The position numbers were made by a program, and so were the translations under genes. The notes below the pieces were generated by a model that was not told the DNA's origin, made no database searches, and saw only the letters and a program-made list of their open reading frames with translations. A DNA stretch of 64,000 nt from Cristatella mucedo (taxonomy: Eukaryota > Bryozoa > Phylactolaemata > Cristatellidae): positions 4,497,001 to 4,561,000 of the forward strand of contig WPIO01000013.1 in NCBI GenBank assembly GCA_009760855.2, written 5' to 3'. How positions within the stretch are numbered: position 1 is the stretch's first letter; each line of letters starts with the position of its first letter. Below are positions 32,383 to 43,435 of this stretch, in pieces.

Positions 32383-32840
32383 GAGAAAGAGAGAGAGTTG
32401 TCGTTGCATAACAATTGCTGAAGAGAGTTCCACAGTCTAGGGCCTGCAGAGCAAAAGAATCTGTTACCAACGTTTTTTCAGCCGGGAATGGAACAGCTAA
32501 TTTAACGTCCATACAGGACCTGAAGGCACGACGAGGCTGAAAACTGGTACAGCAGCTCAGTTCGGTATGAAGGAGCCAAGCGGTGGCGGGCCTTGTGGGT
32601 CAGCGTAAGAACTTTTGTCTGTATTCGTTGACCAATCGGCAGCCACCCAAGCTCTTCCATCAGAGGAGCCACGCGGTCAAACCTCTGGAGTTTTTTAACT
32701 AGCCTTCTAGCCATACTTCTAGCCAGCTGCAGTAGTATTCAGTGACTTTTTTCGGTAGCCCAGCCAAACTAGAATTATCATAATCTAGCCGAGACAGAAC
32801 TACCTTTACCCATCAGAACCTAGCTGCCTGCCCATTGGAT
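32125..32840 (-). mobile_element. L2-B LINE 3' half with a microsatellite in its ORF2
   Basis: Minus strand, from 32840: SRLDYDNSSLAGLP (about 32795-32755), KLQRFDRVAPLMEELGWLPI and QRIQTKVLTLTHKA (32714-32502), RLWN-like FSAALDCGTLF, then a TA/GA repeat (32284-32400), then SPAADYGKSFSAVLSYYFYA and LLREMKSFGYQMRTE. The ELGWLPIGQRI block equals L2-A's LHWLPVKQRI. Confidence 0.85.
32284..32400. repeat. Compound GA/TA microsatellite inside L2-B
   Basis: AGAGAGTGAGAGTAGAGAGA, then TA repeats (32323-32360), then GA repeats to about 32397. It falls within codons that, in unexpanded L2-B copies, read a TACTCTC-containing stretch. Confidence 0.9.
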
Positions 32841-32859
32841 AGTGCTGAGGATAATAACA

Positions 32860-33560
32860 GTATTAATAGTATTACATTTGATAAAGCGCTCTCAGAGAAC
32901 TCAATCTCTTTATAGGTGCTCTACAATTGCTGCAAACGAAGCACGATCGTTAGTCACGATGATTAGTGGTAGCATGCTAAATAAACAACAAGAATAATAC
33001 GGATTTGGGATGACCTGCACAGTAGTAGCATGCAAATGCGGTTAGTGTGGAAGCATGCAACAGTGTCAGCACGCATAAGCACATAGAGAACGAATCAAAG
33101 AGACTCACTAAATGCTGTCATAAAAAGTACGTTTTCGGTTTATTTTTAAATGTGGGCAAGTCAGGAGTTGTGACGCAAGTTGGGAGGGAGTTCCAGGCTT
33201 TGGGAGCTTACGAACTAAAGCCAAGGTCCCCGAAGGATTTGAGGTTTGTATGAGATATAATTGAACGCTTGTATTCCGAAAAGTGGATGGGACTATACTA
33301 ACCCAGGTGGGGAAGATGATCTGATAGGTAGGCTGGAGCCAAAGAATGAAGGAACCTAAAAGTGAGCGACAAAACCTTGAAGTCAATGCGTTGCTTTACT
33401 GGGAGCCAGTGCAGGTCGGCAAGAAGTGGTGTGATGTGGCAACTGCAAAACTCATGACAAATTAGCCTATTTGCAGAGGTTTGCAACAGCTGTAAGGGCC
33501 TGAGTGCACAGGCCGGTAGGCCAGCAAGCAGCGAGTTACAGAAGTCAAGACGGGATGCTG
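32860..33560 (-). mobile_element. L2-A LINE 3' half
   Basis: Tail hairpin (GCGCTCTCAGAGAACTCAAT), 3' UTR, and antisense ORF2 C-terminus with LLADLHWLPVKQRIDFKVLS in the frame 33585-33298. It breaks at about 33557, after SRLDFCNSLLAGLP. Confidence 0.87.
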
Positions 33561-33744
33561 ATTGATGCAATACAGCGAAATTCATTCATCAACGGAAACA
33601 CCCCAGTTCGGTCAATCGTGCTAGAATTTGATCGCCTCTCATCAATCGATTGAACCAACATCTTATGCCCAACGGACTCAGAACAGGAAGTAAACATTAA
33701 AGAAGTTTAAAGAAGTTCAGTAAAGAAGTTACGTTCAATGTAAA

Positions 33745-33868
33745 TGAAGCCTCATTTATTTCGCGGCAGGAGAGCCTTGACGGCTATCCCCAAGCTTTCG
33801 ACGGTTCGAGTAATAATGGATTGCATTGCGCACGACTCGAGCTTACGACCTGGATCGTCCCTGGGCAA
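33745..33868 (-). mobile_element. SINE-B copy, reversed
   Basis: Reversed tail GCGGCAGGAGAGCCTTGACGGCTATC and a degraded box B (CGACTCGAGCTTACGACC). It lies head-to-head with the next copy. Confidence 0.75.
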
Positions 33869-34022
33869 TAAAAGCCCAGGAGGTGGGGTGCTCGCTCGTC
33901 ACGCCTGAGGTCGCGGGTTCGAATCCTGCAGTGAGCAATCCTATGTAGCCAGCAGCAAGCAGCGGTGATAGCCGTTAAGGCTCTTCTACTGCTTTACAAA
34001 TGAGCCTATTAATTACCACCTC
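33868..34022 (+). mobile_element. SINE-B copy, best preserved
   Basis: GGTGCTCGCTCGTCACGCC, then a clear box B GGGTTCGAATCCT (33918-33930), body GCAAGCAGCGGTGATAGCCG and tail AAGGCTCTTCTACTGCTTTA followed by CAAATGAGCC. The box A consensus is only partly visible (GGAGGTGGGGTGCTCGC). Used here as the reference for SINE-B. Confidence 0.82.
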
Positions 34023-34356
34023 GAATGTCAAGGAATTTATACCTAAAACATCTTTGGTTATCTCCTTGGATTCAACGTATAGACTTGCCCTTAAATGAAC
34101 AGAGTGTGATTTCATAGGTTTGCGGTTAATAATGCATATATTGAGCATTTGAAGTCAAGGTATAAGGCTAATGAAGTTTCAATGCGTATGCTTCAGATTT
34201 GGACAAACGTGTTCACAGCAATCACACCTTCGGTCTTCGGTAATTGGCCAAGCATACCCAGCTCTTCCCCAACCACGTTTACTTCGCCCCTGCTGCTTGT
34301 TCAATTCCAGCCATGCTGGTCGCTGTAGCTTAGTTGGGTGTGCTAGATAATACTAA

Positions 34357-34437
34357 CAATAATGATAATAATAACGCACTTGATAAAGCGCCCTCAGAGA
34401 ACTCAATCTCTCTCTGGGCGCTTTACATTTGCTGATT
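34357..34437 (-). mobile_element. L2-A LINE tail only
   Basis: About 80 bp: AAT-type repeat, complete reversed hairpin (GCGCCCTCAGAGAACTCAAT and CTCTCTGGGCGC), and a few bases (TTTACATTTGCTG). An extreme 5' truncation. Confidence 0.85.
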
Positions 34438-34439
34438 AT

Positions 34440-36500
34440 GTTGAATCGCCAGTTGGCACTAGAAATCGCCAATTTTTTAAGGGATACACAAAACTGTCCG
34501 GCGTGGTAGCCACCTTGTCTTGGAATTGTTCATAGTTGCTGACTTTAGCTCATGACAATTTCTGTAGCATCCAAAATAGCCTGCGATTAAGTTCACTCGC
34601 GACGTTAAACAAATGAATTATATTAATGGCTGCCTCTATTACTGTCACTCACCTTTATGTATCTTTTATGGCTCTTGTTCAGGACTACAAGGACGAATTC
34701 ATTTCATTTTTAAGTCCTCCCGTCTCACAGCACTATGACTGTAAAACTGCCGCTGCGACAAGAGTTTAGGACCAATGACTAAAGGACCGGTAGGCGAAGA
34801 TTGAAATGCATTGCATTCAATAAATCGAAAGGCTATCGTTAGAGTCAGGGAAATAAACCAAATCGTATGCCAGCGTTACCGCGGTCGTACTGAGATCACC
34901 TCAGGCAAAAAAGGAAGTGGGTACATTTCGGTCATTATTGTCTACTTAAAATTAATTAATTGTAATTATAATAATGTATTACTAAGAATTACTAGAATCA
35001 TAATTCAACCGAGCTCGGAGCTGAAGTCACTGCTTGCAGTCGGGCGATCTCCGAAGCAAATCTAATCGCAAGCAGTCGGCGATTCTATATTCGAGGATCT
35101 CCTTGCTAAACGTCTGGAGAGCTCATTGCTTGCTACAGAACCTTACGCGACGACAGTGATCAGTCAACCGGCCGCCGTTGCAGCGAGGACGCGAATCATA
35201 TTGCCGTTGAAGTTGGAGATATACCTAAGACCGAAGACTCGTGCCGAATTTCAAGCTGCCTTTTGTGAGCTACTGCCTGAGACGCTTATCCGGCACAAGC
35301 CCGTCATAAAAGACGTCACTAACCCGGCGCCAGCTTGGCGGCGAGGCACCTTGTGAATTGTCTGCCCTGCGCCAAAACTTCTCAATCTTCCTCAGCCTCT
35401 TTCTCGCTTCGCCGAGAGCAGATCAAGGGCTGAGCTGGTGATTGATCGCTGCCATTAGCAGGAATTTTCTGCAAACCTGCGTTCTGTTACCATCTGCACG
35501 CAGCACAGCTGCAGGGACCGCTGAGATTAGCGTTCTACTTTGCTGCAGAATAACGATCGGAAAAATAGCCGGCACGGGTAAACTGAAAGAGTCGAACCTA
35601 ACTTTAAGTGTCTTCCGGTGAAGAAGTCGGCGGAGGTCTTCTAGTTGAAGGAGATAAAACTCTAACAAAAGCTCTAACATAAAAAAGCGACTTACAGATA
35701 AATTCAGAATTAGGAACCTCGATCGGCAAAGATTTGGATCAAGCGGGTTTGGATATTCTACGATTTAAGCTTGGCCAAGGTGAATGCGCCTGTGTTTACA
35801 TGTTGGCAACAAGCTTGACCAAGTGCTTCATGCCAAATGCTTCCAAAAGCCTTAGGCCTTCTGTATGATGACTTAGTAGACATCATTCGCATAAGTTTGT
35901 CTGCTGGTCAAATTTAATGCCTCTGGATTCGGCGCTTCCGGATCCGGATTCGGCGTTTCTAATGCGCAACAACATTCTTCAGGGACATCGCGGCTCTAGA
36001 GAGCGAAAGTGATTCATTCTGTCATTGTTGAATCAGCAGGGACGACAGCTGGCAGCGGGAGTACGAGCAACCTAAAATAGGTTCTACTTCTGTCTACTTT
36101 GGTAAATGCCAGCTATTCAAGATTACCAGTGGAAAGACTGTAGCTTCTGTCAGAAGCTTCTATCAATGACTTCACGGTTCTCCCCGTCATTCAGTGATGC
36201 CATTTTTTGGATCGCATCTGCTTCTGAACTAGATTGGTTCTAAATTCTGAACTAGATGCTGAATTTAACCTGAAAATCCTCTGCAAAGATCCACACTACC
36301 GCGTTTATCAGAGGTATTAATACGAGTTACGCCCACTTTTCAGCTCTATCTGGAACCGTTCTATTTGCTGGAAGTAAACTAGTTCGGTAGCCTAGTCCTA
36401 GTAGCAGTCGGCTGGTTCAACAGCCTAATTTATATAGAGTCTATGAGCCTCCTCCTCGCGTGAAGTGGGCAATAAGGCATTGTCTGCAGCAAGACTCGAG
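34440..36500. other. Unassigned sequence
   Basis: No transposon signature. Frames at 34811-35065 and 35126-35356 (plus) and 35423-35680 (minus) are short and motif-free. Confidence 0.45.
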
Positions 36501-36505
36501 CCCAC

Positions 36506-36662
36506 GAGCTGGTTTGGCCTAGCGGTTAAGGTGCTCGCCCCGACCACGGTCTGACTGAGGTCATGGGCTCAAGCCCCGAGGCATATGTGAAGCGCCTGAA
36601 TAGAGATTAAGTTCTCTTAGGACGCTATATAAATGAATTATATTTATTTATTATTATTTATG
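36506..36662 (+). mobile_element. SINE-A copy, reference-quality
   Basis: Head GAGCTGGTTTGGCCTAGCGG with box A TTGGCCTAGCGG (36514-36525) and box B GGGCTCAAGCCC (36565-36576). Tail: GCGCC (36592), AGAGATTAAGTTCTCT, GACGC and TATATAAATGAATTATATTT, ending in a TTA/ATT-rich run. Total length about 155 bp. The head derives from a tRNA; the tail matches the L2-type terminal hairpin. Confidence 0.9.
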
Positions 36663-37640
36663 AAGGCCATGAGGGTCATGAAGGTAATTACAAATCATTG
36701 TGTGCGGCCATCTTAACATCGAGGCAAATCTGTTTCAGGATTGAAGCAGCATTATTCATGTAAATTGAAAATTTTGCAGCGCAGCTCCAAAATTGTCACC
36801 CTATCCTTGAGTGTCTTTTGTATGATGTTAAGAAATGAGCTCAGTCAATATTAATTTTGATTGCAGCAGAAGAGGTTTAGCTCTGCACCGGAGGTTCTGT
36901 AAAGATTTCATAGAAGTGTTAAAGGGCTGGCTCAAATAATGCGGATGGGAAGTACTATATCAAAGCTCCTTATATGACTTGAGCTGACTGAAGAAGCGTC
37001 ATTAAGTGCTTATAAAGGTACTCGCAGATAAACATATCGGACAGAAGAAGCCGCTAATTGCTTAGGGTTAGCAAATAATTTAGCCGCTCATCAGAAAGCC
37101 CGGAAAAGGAAATAACATGAATGCACCTAGTGCTGTTGGAGAGAGTTAATCTATATACAAGGTGTGAAAACTGTATTTAAACGTGCACGCATCGTTCGTG
37201 CATTGTTTGATATGTGCATGCGTCGTTCATGACCCACCAGGCCAGACCTCTATGGCAAGCTTCTGGAAGGGGTCTTAGCTCATTCGGCTAATCATTTTGA
37301 GCTGTGCGTTTGAGACTATATGGTGGACTTCAAGACAATGCACCTGCAGAAATATTTCAGCCAAGCCATCCACCGTACAGCTTTTGATGTGTAAACATGT
37401 TTGTGTTTGCTTATTGAAAACCACAAAAAACTGCTAGCAAATGCACGTTCAATTATCTCTGGCATCACAAGATTGATTGTGGAGTACTCATGTGCTTTCT
37501 CTTAGAATCGCCGATTGATTTTCTTTCGCATCTCGGAGGTCATCTTGCAGAGTTCTCAGCCAACCCAAAGGTCACCAAGTTCACCGCTAAGCCAAAGACT
37601 CTTAGCTCTTTGCTCGGAAGAGGCGAGCAATCTGACCGCT
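36663..37640. other. Unassigned sequence
   Basis: Nothing assigned. GGGGTCTTAGCTCATTCGGC near 37270 looks like a tRNA box A but has no convincing box B or cloverleaf. Confidence 0.45.
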
Positions 37641-37812
37641 GTCTCTTTCTCTGTCTCTCTCTGTCTCTCTGTCTCTCTCTCTGTGTCTCTCTGTTTCTCT
37701 CTGTGTCTCTCTCTCTCTGTCTCTCTGTCTCTCTGTCTCTCTGTCTCTTTCGCTCGCTCTCTCTCTCTCTCTCTCGCTCTCTCTATCTATCTATCTATCT
37801 CTCTCTATCTTG
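37640..37812. repeat. TCTCTG/CT microsatellite
   Basis: TCTCTCTG-type repeats, then CT and a short CTAT run. Overlapping open frames are products of the repeat. Confidence 0.93.
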
Positions 37813-38565
37813 CAATGCTAAAACCTGCGAATAGCCATTACACTTCTCAAAATACCTGTCTTGCAAGCAGAGCAGAAGACTAGTTAACCAAAATGCTCAA
37901 GCAAAGATAGAAAGCTAAGCAGCAGGTTCAAACTATGGCAGTCCAACGTCTCTACTGTAGATAAGTGCTTGACTGTCATCGGTGGGTTGCATGAAAGTAC
38001 TTGCCGTATTTCCGGCGTTTGTGTCGGGATGGGGCTAAAATAGAACAGCAGGGTGTCTTCCTAATAACACTAGTAATGTTCAGGGCATTTAGCATGGCAT
38101 CTTCAATTGGAGATGGGCTAGTCGATCTTGCATTATGCACAGTAGTAAAGAGCGCCCGAGTGTGTCTCTCGGAAGGTGAAACACTGAGTAAATCAAAGTA
38201 GTAGACCTTTTAGGCTTATCCGGAATAGTTATGAATGACAATCACTATTCCGAATCGCAAGCAAAACATCACGTCATTAGCAACCGGTATTGCACGGTGG
38301 GAATATATATGATAAAGCCTTAAAGAGCCATCTTTGCTTCGAGCAGTGGCTGGCGAAACCCGACGGAAGGCGGCAAGCAAGCTGGCGCAGGCTAAAGCCA
38401 AACGCCAGTTTCTGCAAGTGCCAATATTAGGACCGCTGAACGCTATGTGAAAACTAGAAAATCATTCGCTTCAATATTCAATGACTCTTGTAACAGTTTT
38501 AGTGCACTTGGCTATTTCTTCGGAATCTCCAAAACACAGATGTCAAATCGGTTACGACAGCGGAT
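37813..38565. other. Unassigned sequence
   Basis: No family or coding motif recognised. Confidence 0.45.
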
Positions 38566-38569
38566 GGAT

Positions 38570-39245
38570 TGATGAATGTAATACAAAGGCACGTGTGTGG
38601 TAATCTATGAGAACTCAATCTCCTCATAAGCACTTTAAATATGCCGTAAATGAAGTATGTCAGTATGGCTATTGACAACATTCACGGAGTTAGCCTCAAG
38701 GGACAATGTAACCACACACAGGACAATGCCCACGGTGGACCCCGCAACCGCTCTGAGGAACTGGAGCGTTTTTAGATTCTGTTTAAACTAGAGCCCACTG
38801 CCTGGGGACTCTATTTGCTGAGTCACAGTCTCTTGCCGTGTGACGCTGCGCCATCTTGCCGCTTGACGTAAGTGCATGACGGCTGACGGACTTGACGGAC
38901 GGACTTTCTCGTTTTAGGTATGTAGATATGTCGTGAAGTCATGGCATGTCGTGAAGAGTCAGTCGGAAGTGAGCTTAAGGCTTTGGGAGCATACGAACTG
39001 GAGGCAAGGTCTCCAAAGTATTTTTCATAGCGTTTAGCTCAAAGGACAGCCAGACGGGTTGAGTCAGAAGAGCTGGTGGCACGGTGCGCAGTCTCGTTAG
39101 AAGTAGTTTGAATACGTAGGTAGGCCAGAGCCAGAGAATAATGAAACCTGTAAGTTTGTAACATAACCTTACGCTGCTTGATGGAAAGTTAGTACAGGTC
39201 GGTGAGAAGTGTTACCGTACACAGTTCAGTGGATCGTTGGTTCAC
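38570..39245 (-). mobile_element. Diverged L2-C-type LINE 3' end, in two pieces
   Basis: 38575-38700 resembles a decayed tail and 3' UTR (TGAGAACTCAATCTCCTCAT). 38930-39245 is antisense ORF2 (AAGGCTTTGGGAGCATACGA, GGTCTCCAAAGTATT and ACAGGTCGGTGAGAAGTG). The 230 bp between them is not L2 and may be an insertion or a fast-diverged UTR. Confidence 0.65.
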
Positions 39246-39249
39246 TAGA

Positions 39250-40130
39250 CCCTATACTTTTAGCGGTTCGATTAAAACCGTCCTAGCTGCGAGGGCAATG
39301 CAAACATTGCATGCAGAGCCCAGTTGAGCATTAACAGCCGCACTGGCCAGTTTGACAGGAAAAAGATGCTGAGGTCAAACAGAGATTTGGAAGTCAGTCA
39401 TCCCCACTTATTGTTTGCCTTGAAAGCCTGTATAGGAAATGTAGACGTTGCAATGCACATTAGTCCATGCATGTAAATGCTTAAGTGAGAGAAAAACATT
39501 TCACTGGTGAGTGACACGACCGCGATCACTTGACAGCAGCATCTTGGTGACACGGAGATGCGGTTTATTCCAGTGGATTAATGGTCTTTGACATTGGCAT
39601 GTTTAAGCGACTGGAATAAATGATGCCATGAACAGCTAGCGCCTACCCTAAAGAGGTAGGTAAGCACAATACCTGCTATTCACTTCTCTTGGCAACCTGC
39701 GATTCACTTTTCTTGACATGTCCATGGAAACAAGGGAGTTAAAAATTGTAAGCCAGCGCCCTAAGAGAACAGAATACTTCTCGGCGGTTTTTGTATGCCT
39801 GCCGGACTTTTAACTTTTTTCTTACGCCGGACGTGTAACCTCTGAGCGAAGCTTCAGGCTCTGCAAATAGGAGCTCATCCGTCTCTTTCTGGAGGGCGTC
39901 AATAAAGGCTTTGCAGCGGCCTCCACTCAGAGTGCAGCCATTATGCTCCTTCCCAAAATTGAGTGTAACGATTTCAACAGAGAGGTTGAAAAAGTTCATC
40001 TCATCAGTTCTCTTTGGTGCGAAGAATCGGAGAGTCTACCTCAAAAATCGCTAAACGTTTCTTTTACAAGAAACTGCGTGATTTTTTTTTATTGAAGATG
40101 GGCTACTCGTTTCTGGTTATTCTAAAAACT
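39250..40130. other. Unassigned sequence
   Basis: Mostly featureless. GCGCCCTAAGAGAACAGAAT at 39757 could be a relic of a reversed L2-type hairpin, with GGCGG nearby, but nothing else supports a copy. Confidence 0.4.
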
Positions 40131-40134
40131 ATTA

Positions 40135-40238
40135 GCTGATTCAATAGCCTCTTTTTTATAGTGACAGAAGTGCCCTTATGGCTTACGTCACCAAAGGCTT
40201 ATGGCAGCAATAAGGACCACAGGATTCGAACCCACGAT
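40135..40238 (-). mobile_element. SINE-B copy, cut by L2-A tail
   Basis: GCTGATTCAATAGCCTCTTT, a degraded tail, and reversed box B AGGATTCGAACCCACGA (40222-40238). The head is missing where the AAT repeat of the next L2-A begins. Confidence 0.75.
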
Positions 40239-40525
40239 AGTAATAATAATAATAATAATAATAATGCACTCGCTAAAGCGCCCTCAGAGAACTCAAACTC
40301 TCTCTCTCTAAGCGCTTTAAATTTTATGCAAAGGGAAATGCAATTGAATGGTGAGTAATATCATGCTTGAAAAACAAACAAAATGAATAGCATGGTTAGG
40401 GGTGACATGCACAGGGTCGGCACGCAAGTGTGGTTAGTGGCAGCATGCCCAGTGTCAGCACGCATAAGCACGTGAAGGACGAATCGCAGGGACCCACTAA
40501 ATGCTGTCCTAAATAGGCGTGTTTG
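40239..40525 (-). mobile_element. L2-A LINE 3' UTR and tail
   Basis: Long AAT repeat, hairpin (GCGCCCTCAGAGAACTCAAA), complete 3' UTR with the 38-bp repeats, and end near CCTAAATAGGCGTG. Confidence 0.87.
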
Positions 40526-40619
40526 ATCTCGGGTTCATGAAAAGCAACCACCTTAACTTACCTAGTGTGCCATCGCACGGTTCTAGTAAGGAATTATAGA
40601 GAAACCAAATGAGCGGTAT

Positions 40620-40975
40620 ATCCAAAATAATAATGATAATAATGAAAACATAGTTGCCTAGCGCCCTTGGAGAACTTAATCTTTTTCTAGGCCCTTTACA
40701 TGTCCTCTAAAGGAAGCATGAATATATGGTTATTGGCATTATGCACGGTGCCAACGAGCATTAAATGGCTAACATTAAATGGTAACACGCAGAACGTCGA
40801 GATTCGCGCTACGGTTGGCGCTAACATGCATAGTCTCAGCACGAATAAGCACACACAAGGGTCACAAGGACCCAGTAAATGCAGTAAGAAATACGTGCTT
40901 TTTAGCTACTTTCTAAATGTCGTCAAGTTGGGGAATATCGTTACATCTTTAGCCTTTAGCCTTCCCCAATGAAAG
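40620..40975 (-). mobile_element. L2-C LINE 3' end
   Basis: AGCGCCCTTGGAGAACTTAA with CTTTTTCTAGGCCCTTTACA, then a 3' UTR only loosely like L2-A, ending in antisense ORF2 codons at about 40920-40960. Confidence 0.75.
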
Positions 40976-42060
40976 GATCACACGTATAGAGATTGAGTTC
41001 TCTTGAGGTCTTCTAAAAACTAAACTACGGTTTCTAATTTTACTTTTTGGATAGGTTTGAAGAGGCCCAGCAATCAACAATTCTACGATGGACTTTGTTG
41101 GATTCTGCGAAATGGCGTACAAATTCCTCGTTCGTGTTTCTTAAAAGGAATCTTTTTGGCACGCCACTAAGCCTTAAACACTGAGCTTTACAAATTTTGC
41201 TACGAGCAAAACTGATTGCTGGAGTGAACAGTAAAAACGACGATAAGAGCTAAAGTAGCCAGTTTTTATAGGGGCCAACAAACTTTTCTCAACAGCACTT
41301 TCAAAAGAAAAGTACCCTATCTTGTGTCAGGCCACTCCAGGCTAAGGCTTAGCCTCATACCAAAATCATCCCTGCAGCACTTCTGGGTCTCAAGCTCCAG
41401 CTGACAGCTTCTCGAGATTATTTATTGTCAATCCGCGATGCCTCGAGGTGCCTGGAGGTGCCTCGATTCCTTCTAGTGCGACGTGCGTTGGAGAGCCACT
41501 GAACTCTCTGACGATAACTGTGCCACCTTGGCAGAGCCAGGACTTCTGTGCGGGTGAAGACCTGCACAGTTTTAATATAGGGTTAAGTAAGAACCGCATG
41601 TCTTTCGTGTAGGCTAGGCTAGACTCGCGATAAATGAAAACAGTATGGTGAAAACCCAAGTGCTCATTCGACACTATCTTGACGGCTGCCCATCGAGGGA
41701 AATTAAGACATAATTTCGTCGTTGGCAAGGTTAAGTGGGGTGCGTAGGAATAGTTGCAGCCCAGGTCGCTGCCCCTCTGAAGAAAGAGGGAAAATGCTAC
41801 CCAGCCCTCCAGTTGCCTCCCCAACTGGCGCCACCTGTGGGCTGGCAGCTTGAGACCTAGCCAGGTCCCAGTGAGCTAAGAATCTCTCGTAGATATCAGT
41901 GGTCACTGCGAGTGAACGGCTCTGCAGACGATGAGCGGCATCTTGGTGAGCACCAGAGCCCATAGCTGCCATTTGGTTGGGTACCCAAGAGCAACCATTA
42001 CCAATGTTTGCCGGCCCTGCCCACCCACGCCAACCTATCGCCCAGAGGTTCTGCCGCCGC
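40976..42060. other. Unassigned sequence
   Basis: Minus-strand frames at 41390-41824 (144 codons) and 41703-42254 show no known motif; the second runs into the CACACG repeat. Confidence 0.4.
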
Positions 42061-42065
42061 ACCAT

Positions 42066-42170
42066 CCATACCCATACCCACACGCACACGCACACGCACA
42101 CGCACACGCACACGCACACGCACACGCACACGCACACGCACACGCACACGCACACGCACACGCACACCCA
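42066..42170. repeat. CACACG hexanucleotide microsatellite
   Basis: About seventeen CACACG units. All six frames stay open through it, which explains the overlapping long frames. Confidence 0.95.
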
Positions 42171-43280
42171 GATCGTCTCGTTCTCGCCAGAGACTGCTTC
42201 TTCAGCTCGAGCTCGATCGCGTTGGCATCTACGTTCATCGTGATTCGGAGCCATATGACTATTTCAATTTGAACTTCGAAAGCCCGTCGTTCCGATCTCG
42301 ATCTGACGGACCTGAATCTGGCTGACTCGACTGAAGCTCGGCCTGAAACTCCATGCAAAACTCAGCCTTTGACTCAGCTATAACTTCCGGCAGACTCGGG
42401 CGTTTCAACTCCTAAATGCATCCTTAAGTGGGATTTTTATAAGGTAGGAAAATACCTCCTCGCCCACCAATAACATTACAGATGCAACCCACGCCCACCA
42501 AGTACCTATGGGTATGGGTGGCTATAGGCGTCGGTATAGGTATGGGTACCCAATTGAGAGCTCTGGTGACCATAATAACATTTTTAACTTATTAAGTCCT
42601 GATAGATGTACATCGAGCATTTATAGACAGACATACGACTCGCTTTTGCTTACAAAAACTAAGACTTGGTTCTGAGCTTCTTACCTGTGAGCACACCAAG
42701 GAAAGCCTAATGATTAAAAATACGAGGGCAACATTATCCAAGTGCAAATTGAACCGACAGTAGACTACCGGGAGGATTTCTAATCGATCTTAGTCACATT
42801 ACTATCTGCTCCGGTCACGTGTCGCTACCAAGATCTGGTATTTGCGCAAAGAAGCTTTAGCTACGCTTTCGGAGAATCCCAATGACTCACGGGAATGCCT
42901 GTGGTGTTAATATACTTGATAACTGAATTACCGGGAGCTGAATTAGCCCGATGGCCTGCAACTGTTGACATCATGTAAGCTTGTTTATTTCAAGTCAAAC
43001 CAGTGATTATCACTCACCTAATGAAGACGTAAGAACTTGGATTTGATATGTTGTATGCATTTCAACTTCTAGCAGTATTAATTCAGTGTGCATACGAACA
43101 GACAAAGCCTAGCAGAGGAAATTGACTCAACCTCATTAGTAGTCATCTTAGTATATATAACACATGAAACAAAGCGATGAAGCAACTGTGGCATCTCGAC
43201 CGCAATAGTAAGATAGATGATCGCGCATTTCTTTTGGAATAACTGGCTGACGATTCTGCAGCTGAATATGTGCACAGCAG
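42171..43280. other. Unassigned sequence with GGGTAT-type motifs
   Basis: At 42500-42555 several GGTATGGGT / GGTATAGG motifs are clustered. No gene or transposon recognised. Confidence 0.4.
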
Positions 43281-43284
43281 TTGC

Positions 43285-43432
43285 CGAGCTGGATTGGTCC
43301 AGCGGTTGAGGCGCTCGCTCCGGCCAGGGTCTGGCTGAGGTCGTGGGCTCGAGCCCCGAGGCATATGTAAAGCGCCTAAATATGCTACGTTCTCTTGAGG
43401 CGCTACACAAATGAATTATATTTTTTATGGTT
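43285..43432 (+). mobile_element. SINE-A copy
   Basis: GAGCTGGATTGGTCCAGCGG head, box B GGGCTCGAGCCCC (about 43347), tail GCGCCTAAATATGCTACGTT with CTCTTGAGGCGC and CAAATGAATTATATTTTTTA. The inner stem is partly lost. Confidence 0.88.
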
Positions 43433-43435
43433 GTT

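Noticed and set aside
36506-36585. tRNA gene at SINE-A heads (also at ten other sites)
   Set aside because: Box A and box B are present, but no cloverleaf can be closed around them and each is followed by the same hairpin tail, so these are SINEs and not functional tRNA genes.
37265-37340. tRNA-like TCTTAGCTCATTCGGCTAAT
   Set aside because: Box A looks plausible but no box B at the right distance and no acceptor stem.
41931-42358. Overlapping histidine-, arginine- and alanine-rich frames
   Set aside because: Product of the CACACG array at 42066-42170.
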